Assembly (NCBI RefSeq): GCF_000024025.1
Contig: NC_013131.1
Coordinates: 6,572,001-6,636,000, forward strand
Direction: 5' to 3'
DNA length: 64,000 nt
Origin: Catenulispora acidiphila DSM 44928
GTDB taxonomy: Bacteria; Actinomycetota; Actinomycetes; Streptomycetales; Catenulisporaceae
In this document: positions 51,781 through 61,200 of the stretch, one piece after another
Layout: every line of letters starts with the position of its first letter
How positions within the stretch are numbered: position 1 is the first letter of the stretch
Translations under genes and position numbers: made by a program
The notes under the pieces: model-generated
Seen by the model: the letters and a program-made list of their open reading frames with translations, nothing else
Databases searched by the model: none
Told to the model about the DNA's origin: nothing

Positions 51781-52636
51781 CCGCGTAGTGCTGCACGGCC
51801 CGGTTGTCCCAGAACGCGATCGACCCGGGCTCCCACTTGAACCGGACCTGGTACTCCGGCACCGAAGCCTGCCGGAACAAGACTTTCAGCAGTTCCTCGC
51901 TCTCCTGCTCCGGCAGCCCGACGATGTGCGTGGTGAAGATCGCGTTCACGAACAGCGTGCGCCGCCCGGTCCGAGGATGGGTCCGTACCACCGGGTGTTC
52001 CACCGCCGGGTACTTCTCCTGCATCTCCTTCAGCTTGTCCGGGTCCATGCCGATGCCGAACGGCAGGGTGAAGTCGTGCACGGCCACCCGCCCCTCGATG
52101 CGGGCCTTGACCTGCTCGGGCAGGCAGTCGTAGGCGGCGGCCATGTCCGCGAAGCAGGTGTCGCCGCCGGCTTCGGGCACCTCCACGGCGCGCAGCACCG
52201 AGCCGAGCGCGGGCTTCTCGCGCCAGGTGACGTCGGCGTGCCAGACGTTCTCCACGCCGGCTTCTCTCTCGCTCTTCTCGAAACGCACGATCTCCGCCAC
52301 GTCGCCCTGTGGCAGGAAGGGATGGATCTCCAATTCGCCCCACATTCCTGCGAAATCCCGATGCCGGGCAGCGGTGACCCGACTTTGACCCCGGAAAAAC
52401 AGGACCTTGAATTCCAGCAGCGCGCGATCCAGTTCGGCGAATACCTCGGGGGCGACCGGCTCGCCGAGATCGATTCCCGAGATCTGCGCACCGATCAGCC
52501 GGGTGCACGGGGTGACCGTGACGGTCTCGTAGGGCCGGGATTCCTCGCCCTCCGGCAGGCGTCGCAGACCCCTGCGAGGGCCGGCGGCGAGATCACGACC
52601 GGTGAGGAGGGCTTGCAGGGTGGCGTAGGGCGCCAT
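51713..52636 (-). CDS. TauD/TfdA family Fe(II)/2-oxoglutarate dioxygenase
   Basis: 307 aa. The iron ligands are His133 and Asp135 in VWHADVTW and His283 in VQHYAVSDYF; Arg294 would bind 2-oxoglutarate. TRLIGAQISGIDL is the usual N-terminal motif. Members hydroxylate taurine, alkyl sulfates or aromatic acids; the substrate here is unknown. It lies 3 nt after the tetR gene and shares its operator, so it is the likely regulated enzyme. Confidence 0.9.
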   Translation of the reverse strand: MAPYATLQALLTGRDLAAGPRRGLRRLPEGEESRPYETVTVTPCTRLIGAQISGIDLGEPVAPEVFAELDRALLEFKVLFFRGQSRVTAARHRDFAGMWGELEIHPFLPQGDVAEIVRFEKSEREAGVENVWHADVTWREKPALGSVLRAVEVPEAGGDTCFADMAAAYDCLPEQVKARIEGRVAVHDFTLPFGIGMDPDKLKEMQEKYPAVEHPVVRTHPRTGRRTLFVNAIFTTHIVGLPEQESEELLKVLFRQASVPEYQVRFKWEPGSIAFWDNRAVQHYAVSDYFPRRRVMERAAILGDRPR

Positions 52637-52639
52637 GGC

Positions 52640-53266
52640 TCACTCCTTGTGCGTCGAGGTGGGTCCGTCGGCCAGGATCGCGGCGCCGGCGGCGATGAGC
52701 GTCTCGGTGCCGACGCCGGTGCCCGGATGCCGTTCCCGATCGGCGAGCGAGGTGATGACCAGCAGGGCCAGCAGCCGCATGCGTTCGGCGAAGACACCGG
52801 GCGGGAGCCGCAGAGGCGCGGTCGCCGTCTGGAGCCCGGATATCAGGGCACGGATGCTGGAGGCCTCCGGGCGCTCCAACGCCACTGCCACCGACGCCGG
52901 GTCGTACTCCGGGTAGCGCATCGCCTCGGCGAGGAAACGCAGATACCACGAAGGACGACCGGCCTTCTCGGCGTCGGTCAGCGTCTCGGCGAGCGGTTCG
53001 ACCAGGGCCCTGACATAGGTCGCGACGCCCGCGTCCGGATGCGCGTCCAGGAACTCCAGGCGGCGCGCGTTGATCGGCGCCATGCGGTGTTCGTAGAGCG
53101 CGCCGACCAACGCCGCGCGCGTGCCGAAGTGGTAGGCGACGGCCGAGGTGTTGCGCTGGCCGGACTCGGCGGCGATCTGCCGGAGCGAGACCGCCTCGAT
53201 GCCGTCCTCGGCGAACCGGCGCTCGGCCGCTTCCAGGATGCTGATACGCGCGCTCACGCGGCGCAC
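52640..53266 (-). CDS. TetR family regulator
   Basis: 208 aa. Helix-turn-helix at residues about 27-48 (SLRQIAAESGQRNTSAVAYHF). The C-terminal ligand domain is all-helical and related to TetR_C-type proteins of short-chain or xenobiotic sensors. The GTG at 53266 begins just 1 nt after an 18-bp palindrome, so the mRNA is likely leaderless or nearly so and autorepressed; GTG 53257 is an alternative. Transcribed with the dioxygenase. Confidence 0.9.
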   Translation of the reverse strand: MRRVSARISILEAAERRFAEDGIEAVSLRQIAAESGQRNTSAVAYHFGTRAALVGALYEHRMAPINARRLEFLDAHPDAGVATYVRALVEPLAETLTDAEKAGRPSWYLRFLAEAMRYPEYDPASVAVALERPEASSIRALISGLQTATAPLRLPPGVFAERMRLLALLVITSLADRERHPGTGVGTETLIAAGAAILADGPTSTHKE

Positions 53267-53267
53267 G

Positions 53268-53285
53268 TTAACGCGATCGCGTTAA
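53268..53285. promoter_or_regulatory. 18-bp palindromic operator
   Basis: TTAACGCGATCGCGTTAA is a perfect palindrome immediately upstream of the tetR start and about 14 nt from the end of the APH-type kinase gene. It is the likely TetR binding site for autoregulation of the tetR-dioxygenase pair. Confidence 0.7.
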
Positions 53286-53298
53286 AAGCGGAAGAGTC

Positions 53299-54270
53299 TC
53301 AGTCCATCAGGGTTCGAAGCCACTCCAGCCCGGCCGCGCTGAACGCCTGCTGGAAGGGCCGCAGCGTCGGCAGTCCGGGCGGGGCGGGCCGGCGGCAGGC
53401 GCTGGTGATCATGCCGATGACACCGACGGCGAAAGCGCGCACCGCCTCGGGATCGGCCTCGGCGAGCACCGGGTGTCCGCTGACGATGCCCGCCAGCTCG
53501 GGCCCGCCGTACATCCAGACGTTCGGCACGAACAGCGCCAGGTCCAGCCACGCCGCACCGCGCGCGGCCCACGGCCAGTCCACGATGTAGACGCGGTCGG
53601 CGGCGATCAGGATGTTGTCGGCGCGCACGTCCAGGTTGACGAGCGTGTCCCCGACGCAGAGCACTGCCATACCCTCCTCGATCGCCGCCAGAGGCTCCAG
53701 ACGCGCCAGCGCCCAGGGATCCAGCCATGCCAGGTCGTCCTCGCCGGCCGCGTATTCCTTGAGCAGGTCGCGCCAGCCGGTGAACCCGACCAGCCGCTCG
53801 GCGACCGGCGGCGCGTCGATCGGCGAGGGGGTCAGCAGCGCGGACATCTCGCCGAGCGCGTCCACGGTCCTGCTCAGCTCCTCCGGATCCCAGTCCGGGC
53901 CGGGGTTGTGGCCGTCGATCTCCTCGAAGACCAGGACCACCCAGCCGTCCTCGTCCAGGGCACCCAGGAGCTTGGGGACCGGCGCGTGCTCCGGCATCTG
54001 CGCGGAGTAGGCAGCCTCCCGGCGGTGCATGTCGGGCGAATCAGGGTTCGTCGCCGCGCTCACCGCCTTGACGAACGCCCGGCGCCCGGTCGAGGTCCGC
54101 AGCCGCACCGCCGGACCCGGCGAGAATCCGCCGGTCTGCGACACCGCTTCGACCACCTCTCCCCCGCCGAGGATGTCCAGCACGCGGGCCCGCAGGTGCT
54201 CCGGCACGGCGGTCCACGGCGCGCGAACTCCACTGGCGGCGGGCACGGACCGGTTCGATCGACTCCTCAT
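53299..54270 (-). CDS. phosphotransferase (APH family)
   Basis: 323 aa with a kinase-like fold. The Lys of the ATP site is in RAFVKAVSA, the catalytic loop is LVNLDVRADNILI and the metal-binding Asp is in VYIVDWPWAARG. The catalytic-loop His of classic aminoglycoside kinases is Asn here, as in many actinomycete homologues of unknown substrate. The start is uncertain within the first 15 residues. Not an assigned resistance gene. Confidence 0.85.
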   Translation of the reverse strand: MRSRSNRSVPAASGVRAPWTAVPEHLRARVLDILGGGEVVEAVSQTGGFSPGPAVRLRTSTGRRAFVKAVSAATNPDSPDMHRREAAYSAQMPEHAPVPKLLGALDEDGWVVLVFEEIDGHNPGPDWDPEELSRTVDALGEMSALLTPSPIDAPPVAERLVGFTGWRDLLKEYAAGEDDLAWLDPWALARLEPLAAIEEGMAVLCVGDTLVNLDVRADNILIAADRVYIVDWPWAARGAAWLDLALFVPNVWMYGGPELAGIVSGHPVLAEADPEAVRAFAVGVIGMITSACRRPAPPGLPTLRPFQQAFSAAGLEWLRTLMD

Positions 54271-54376
54271 CCAGGCATGATGCCGGGGATGCCGCGCACC
54301 GTCACCTTGATTTCACGGAACGCGCCGGTCATCGCCCCGCAGGTGGCCGTGCGGCCACCCGGCGCCCGTTACTCTG

Positions 54377-55261
54377 GTGCGCGTGCTGACCGTCTCCACC
54401 GTCAATGTCAACGGCATCCGCGCCGCCGCCGCCAAGGGCTTCACCGAGTGGCTGAAGGCCACCCCCGCCGACGTCGTGTGCCTCCAGGAGGTCCGCGCCG
54501 AACCGGACCAGTTCCCGGCCGACCTGCGCGCCCCCGAAGGCTGGCACACCCTCGTCGCCCCCGCGGCGGCCAAAGGCCGCGCCGGCGTGGCCCTGTTCAG
54601 CCGCGTCGCCCCCACCACCACCCGCATCGGCTTCGGCACCCCCGAATTCGACACCGCCGGCCGCTACGCCGAGATGCACCTCCCCACCCTCACGATCGCC
54701 AGCCTCTACCTCCCCACCGGCGAGGTAGGCACCGAACGCCAGGCGGAGAAGGAACGCTTCATGGCAGGCTTCCACGCCCACCTGAGCGCCCTGAGCACCG
54801 AAGCAGCCCAAACCGGCCGAGCCATCCTCATCTGCGGCGACTGGAACATCGCCCACGACAAGGCCGACATCAAGAACTGGCGAGCCAACCAAAAAAGCTC
54901 CGGCTTCCTCCCCGAAGAACGCCAATGGCTCACCAGCGTCCTGACCGAGGCCGGCTACGCCGACGTGGTCCGCAACCTCCACCCCGGCGTCGACGGCCCG
55001 TACTCCTGGTGGAGCTTCCGCGGCAAAGCCTTCGACAACGACACCGGCTGGCGCATCGACTACCAGATGGCCTCCGCGAACCTCGCCGCCCTCGCCACCT
55101 CCGCGAAGGTGGAACGCGCAGCGACGTACGCGGAGCGCTGGTCCGACCACGCCCCGGTGACCTGTGCGTACGACTGGGATCTCGCGGCCGTGCCCGCACC
55201 GCGCAGCCCGATCAGCATCGTCGGCACCGAGCTGCTGGAAGACTCGGCAGCGGCCTCTTAG
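54377..55261 (+). CDS. xth: exodeoxyribonuclease III (AP endonuclease)
   Basis: 294 aa. Metal and catalytic residues are in STVNVNGIR, CLQEVRAEPD, SLYLPTGE, ICGDWNIAHDKADIKNW, GWRIDYQMAS and the C-terminal WSDHAPVTCAY. It nicks at abasic sites and removes damaged 3' ends in base excision repair. GTG start. It converges on the toxin gene with a 35-nt gap. Confidence 0.95.
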   Translation: MRVLTVSTVNVNGIRAAAAKGFTEWLKATPADVVCLQEVRAEPDQFPADLRAPEGWHTLVAPAAAKGRAGVALFSRVAPTTTRIGFGTPEFDTAGRYAEMHLPTLTIASLYLPTGEVGTERQAEKERFMAGFHAHLSALSTEAAQTGRAILICGDWNIAHDKADIKNWRANQKSSGFLPEERQWLTSVLTEAGYADVVRNLHPGVDGPYSWWSFRGKAFDNDTGWRIDYQMASANLAALATSAKVERAATYAERWSDHAPVTCAYDWDLAAVPAPRSPISIVGTELLEDSAAAS

Positions 55262-55296
55262 TCCGACGGATGCGTCTCGGGCTGGCGTGAAGCGCG

Positions 55297-58200
55297 CTAA
55301 TCGCCCAGGTACCTCCATTGCAGTCTCTTGAGAAACGCCTCGCGACGGGCGCCTCCGGCGTTGAAGTCGTTGTTCGGGTCCAGGGCGCCGCCTGGGCCGT
55401 GGCATTGGGCGCAGAAGAGGTTGACGTTTTCTCCGTTGCGCTGTCGCTCCATGTTGCGCTCCATCAGGACCGGGTCGTAGGCCATGTAGCCGTGGGGTCT
55501 CATCTCGTGGACCATGACCGGGAGGGCGATGACCATTCCGACGCCGGATGCGGCCGCGCCGACCTCCGCCACGCCTGCCGCGCCGAAGGCCGCGCCGCCG
55601 ATCTCCAGGCCGCCGCCCACGACGCTGGCGCTGCCGCTGGCGAGCTTGCCCGCGGTGACGAGTCCGGGGTCCCTCTTGGTGTCGATGCTGGCGAGCATGA
55701 AGACGCCGCCGGCGAAGTTGAGGGCGCCCCCGCCTCCGACCAGCAAGCGCGTCGAGGGGCTCATCCCCGGGGGAGGCAAGAACGCCGGCCCTGGTTCTCC
55801 TGTCATGACCCATCGCGCCTGTCTGCCCGCGGCCTCTGCTACCTCCCCGGGGGTGGCGTTCGGGTTCGCGGCGCGTATCTGATCTTCGATTTGCGGGATG
55901 AGGAATCGATCGGCGAACTTGTGTTCGTTGCCGTAGGTGCTGCCGCCACTGATCGAATAGCGGGTCTGCCCACCCCTCGGATCGATCAGGAGCGTGGTTG
56001 CGGGCCCTACCGAAGTCGCACTCCACCGCCCGGCCGCTCGTCCCGTTGACTGCAGCGGCGACAGATTCAGATTCATCACCGCCGGGTCCAGATTCGCGGC
56101 CGCCGAGCTGAGCTCTTTCGTCCAATGCTGCACCTGTGTCCCGGGGGGCATCACGTTGGCGAGTCGATAAGCCTCTCGTGCGTCGGCAGCGGCCGCCGAG
56201 AAATTGGTTCCAGGCGGCGCTACGGGAAGGCTGGCGGCCGGGGCGGCGGAGGAGCTCAACAGGTTGCCGGCCAGGGTCAGTCCGGCGGAGTTCAGCGACG
56301 AATCGCCCGGTGGCGGCAGGTTGCGTTCACTCTCCGGGAGCGACTTCTGCAGCGCCTCCTCACGGGCCGTGGGCTCCGTCGGGTCGATGCACGACTGCAT
56401 CGTCGGATCGCAGCTCGTCCCCGTCGAGTCGCTGAACGCCAGCGGGTTGTTCCGGCCGTAGACGTAGAGATTCACTCCGTCAGCCATGCCGGAGGGGTCG
56501 GCGCTCGTCCACCGTCCCAGCCAGGGCGGGTAGTACCTCGCCCCGTGGTAGTAGAAGCCGCTCTCCTCGTCGCGTTCCTTCCCCGTGTAGCGGTACCGCT
56601 TCGTCGCTTCGGTCTGGCTGCGCACGGCTTGATAGGTCGAGGAGCCGAAGGGCGCGTATTCCTCGTAGGAGATGATCTGCGCTTGCTCGTCCAGCTCGAG
56701 GCTGGTCGAGCCGAGGTGGTTGCCGAGCTGATACCGGATGAGGCGCCTGGGCGCCTTGTCGTCCCCGGCGAGGTCGAGCGTGCGCGTCTCGACGAGTGCC
56801 AGGCGCCCGGTGTCGTCCATCACGTGCAGCGTCTCGCGCTCGAACGTCGACACCTGTTCGCCGCCGAGGTTCTCGCGCCTGCGGAACAGCTCGAACCCGC
56901 CGAGATAGATGCGCTCCTCGACCGGGCCCGACGACTTCTCCCAGACCTTGCGCACGCGCTGGCCGGAGGAGTCGTAGACGTAGAAGGCCTTGCCGCCGCC
57001 CCCGAGGTCCGTTTCGTGCAGCTGGTCCCGGTAGTCCCAGCGCATGTTCGGACCCGGTGAGCCGCCGCCGAGGTGCGGCATGCGAAGCATGTTCCCGTGC
57101 GCGTCGTAGCCATCGCCGCCGGCGCTGTAGGTCTCCGTCGTCGCCCCGATCGTCGTACCTGTCAGGCGATTGCTCTGCCGAGCGGGTTCCAGCTGACTCG
57201 CCTCGTCGTAGACGTAGGTCCTCGTCCAGTTGGACCGAGCCGGATCGCTGCCGCGGTGCTGCATCGAGGAGATGTTGCCGGTGAGGTCGTAGGCGTACCG
57301 CTCCAGGTAGCGCCGCATCGCGTTGCCGTCGTTGGGATGCTGCAAGCCGACGCGTGAGGCGTCGTCGAAGGAGTACGGGATCGGCGCGCCGCTCTGCCCG
57401 ATGTGCTCGCGCCCCGTGGCCTCGATCAGCCGGTAGATGGCGTCGTGGGTGAAGTCGGCGCTCGGCTCGACCCGGGTGTTGCGGAAGTAGATCGTCTGCT
57501 GCGCCTCGTCGCGGATCGAGGTGATGTTGCCGACCGCGTCATAGGTGTAGTGGAGATTCTGCACCTCGTGCCCTGGCCTGTCGCGGAACGTGAGCAGCTG
57601 CGTGACGCGGAAGGTCAGCGGGTCATAGGTGTACGACGTGCTGGCGCCGTTGCCGTAGACGATCCGCAGGCGCTGGCCCTTGGCGTCGTAATCGATGTTC
57701 GTGACCGCCTGCAGATCCGCTGTGGCGGGGTCGAGGAGCCCGCCTGGATCAGTACCCTGATCAAGCCAGGCGTCCACCCGCTCCAAGAGGTTGGCTTCGT
57801 TGTAGCGGTGCTGAACGACGCTGATCTCCGTGCCCGGCTGATCGCTGTGCGGCGCGATCGACTGCGTCACACGGTTCAGGGCGTCGTAACGGATGTGACC
57901 GGAATACGTTTGCGACTCCAGCTGCGGAGTCCCGGACCAATCCAGCACCGTGCTGTAGTCGACCGCCAAGCGGCGACGGCTCTCCACCAGATTGCCTCGG
58001 AAATCGAAGCTGTCGTTCACCACGACGCCCGCCTGGTCGTGGACTTCGGCGATCTTGCCCCGCAGGTTGCCATCCTCCGGGTTCGGTCGTCCCTCGCCAT
58101 AGACGTTCCGCACGACGACCAGCTCTGGCCCTCCGGCCTCGCTCACCAAGGAATCCGTCGGCCGCCGCAGCGGATCGTAGGCGGTCCGCACGCGGCGGTC

Positions 58201-61200
58201 GCGGCTGTCCCAGGCGTAGAGCGCATGGCCCGCGACATCGTTCAGCATCCAGCGCTCGCCAGCCTCCATATTGGCTTGGTGGACCGGGTTGCCGAGCATG
58301 TCGTAGGTGTAGCGCATGGCGAGGCGACCTTCGCCGTCGACGATCTCGCGCTGGTTGCCTTCGATGTCGAAGAAGACCTGCGTGGTGTGGATCTGCTCGA
58401 CGGGTGGCTCCGCCGCCGGCGTGTCGCTGTACTTGGCCTTGTTGGACACGACCGTGAGGAAAGTGCGGCCCAACGGATCGGCGTGGGCGACGGTCGGCGT
58501 CGCGGCATGGACGCGGGTCTTGTCAGCAGCCTGTGTCTGCTTCGCGCGATCGATCGGGTCCGGATAGCGCGCCTCGAACGCGGCGGCGTTGGCCGCGTCG
58601 GTGCGCAGCGCGTACCAGGTCGGCAGGTACTCGCCGGTGGGCAGGCGCGCGAAGAAGTCGGCGACATCAGCATCGGATTTGGGGTCGGCGATCAGAACCG
58701 TGTCGTTGACGTCCCACCTCTCCTGCCGCCAGGCGTCGAAGACGACCTTGTCCCAGGTGTGCTCGGGACGCAGGGTCGCGACGACTCGTCCGACCGGGTC
58801 GTAGAGCAGAACGGAGCTCACGCCGATCCTGACGTCGAACTCGAAGCGGTGCGTGGCGGTGAAGAAGGGTTCGTACTGACGGACGGGCTTGCCCTTGTTG
58901 TTGAAGATCGTCCAACCGCTTCCGACCCACCGAGGACCGGGCGCAGGGCCCGACTCCGCCTGAGCCTTCTTCTGGATCTCCCGGCCGAATCCGTCGGAGT
59001 AGGAGAGGCTGACCTGGATCTTCGACTGCTGACCCGCCGACAGGTCGCTCAGGTGGGTCTCGCGGGCGGCGGTGGCCGCGACGGCCGGAGGCTTCTTGGC
59101 CGCATCGGGTTCCCGCCAGTATGCGGTCAGGTCATACATCATCCGGGTCGTCGCGCCGGCGAGCAGCTGCGCCGTCGTCGGTCCCTTCGGATCGGCCAGG
59201 AACCGGTCGATCTCGGCTTGGGTCAGGTCCGCGGCGAACCCGTCCAGAGAATCGCCCTCCACCGCGGCCGGCTCCGGCTTGCCCATGACCGCGGTGCCGA
59301 CCACCATGCCGAGGGCGTCGAAGGCGACCGCCGACCGGTTGCGGTTGGCGTCCATCACCAGCTCGGGCTGCAGGACGCGATAGTCCTGCGCGCGCCGCAC
59401 GAGCCGCTGATCCGGCGTGGCGTCCCGCTCGCCGGCGGTGACCCGGTTGTCCAGCGCGTCGCGGGTCTCCTCGACCAGGAGGTCGTACGCGTCGTAGGTC
59501 ACGAAGCTCTCGGTGGCGACCGCGTCGGTGTGGAACGGATCGCGGTAGCGGCGGGGCTGGAAGAAGTGCTGCCGGGCGATCGCAAGCTCCTGCCCAGGCG
59601 TGTCGGTCGGATCGACGGCATAGAAGACCTGCCCGGACGGAATCCACCAGTTGGCGTCGCCCTCGGTGTGCGCGTAGCGGCCTTCGTTCGCCAGCATCGT
59701 GTCGGAGACGCGACCGGCGTAGGCCTCGGCGACCAACCCCGGTGTGAAGGCCTGCTTGTAGCTTTCGAAGGGCAGCGCCAGCGGCTCCATCACCCCTAGC
59801 GGCAGCGGCCCACTGAGGTCGTCGCGCCGGAGGTAGGTGCGCACGTGCTCGATCAGGCGCTTCTCCAGACGGCCCGGAGTGGCCACCTGTTCATAGTCGA
59901 GCCTGACCGCCTTCGACACCGCTTCCAGGACCTCGTCGAAGGCGAAGCGGCTGCGCCCGGGCGGCAATCGCAAGCCGGTCAGCTCCTGGGTGCGCGATTC
60001 GCAGGGAGCTGGTGTGCGGTGGTCGTCAGCGGTGTCGACGGTGTTGGTGAAGCGGTTCTCAGTGCAGGTGATGAACATCCGGGCTTGCACCGCGCGCTGC
60101 TCGGCGGACAGATCCGGATCCGCCTGCCGTCGCGCGTAGCCGATCGCAGCATCCTGAAGAACGTTGCCGAAGGCGTCCACCTCGAGCGTCAGGGCGTGCG
60201 CGACGCGGGGATCTGCGGGCTCGCGCTCGTAGTTGTAGGTGATCGACTCCCGCGCGTGCGTGAAGAACACCGCGTGACGGTTGGCGCCGCGCCGTTGCAC
60301 CGTTCGGATCGTGAAGTTCTGCTCGGCCACGGTGTAGGGGTGTTCGGCTTTGTCCGTGCCGTCCTGAGCGTAGATCTCGTGCCGAAGCATCGAGCCCTTC
60401 AAAGCGCGGCAGGCTTCGCGTTCTTCTTCCGCGGTCAAGCCAGGCGGAACCGTCGTGTCCGGTGGCAGCGTGCCGAGGAACCTCTCGAACTCAGCGGCAT
60501 AGTTCGGGTCGGTCTTCTTCGGCGCACCGTAGTACTCGGCCGCGAAGTGCACGCTGACGCGCTCGGTCCGGTCCCGGATTCCGGTGTGGAACCACGTCTT
60601 CGTGAGCACTGGCGGGACCTGCGAGGAGGCGTCGACATTGCTCGCCGCCGCGGCCTGGTCCGGCGCGAGCGCGCTGATCTGCTCGGTATCCCAGCGCTCG
60701 ACCATCCCGAAGCCGCGGAACTCGCGCTCGACGCCGTCGAAGTAGCCGTCGTGATAGGCGAAGCGGGAGACGAAGCGGTTGCCGCCGATCCGGTCGTGCG
60801 TGACCGTCCGCTCGACGACGTGCACGGGGAACGGCAACCGGGTCGCCCACGGACGACCGTCGCGCTCGTCCGTCAGGTAGAACGATGCCGCCGGCGAGTA
60901 CTGGACCTCCGTCTCAGAACCCAGATTGTTGACACACTTCACCAGCAGATGCGGCTTGGTCCCGCCCAGGAGGTCGATGTACCGCAGCGGGCGGCGCGCG
61001 TCGGCCGACAGCGGGGACGACCAGACCAGACAAGCGGTGCCGTTCCCGCGAAGGTCGGCCACCGTGATCGAGGCGACGTCGTCGACGCTCGGGAACTGGT
61101 CGAGCTGCCGCGACTGGCTCAGCCGGTTCCCGGACTGGTTGAAATAGATGCGTACGCCGTCGCGATGCAGGTAGATGACGTCGTTCGTGCCGGAGCCGTC

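Noticed and set aside
53299..54270. Aminoglycoside resistance kinase
   Set aside because: The kinase fold is clear, but the catalytic loop differs (Asn for His) and nothing indicates an antibiotic substrate.
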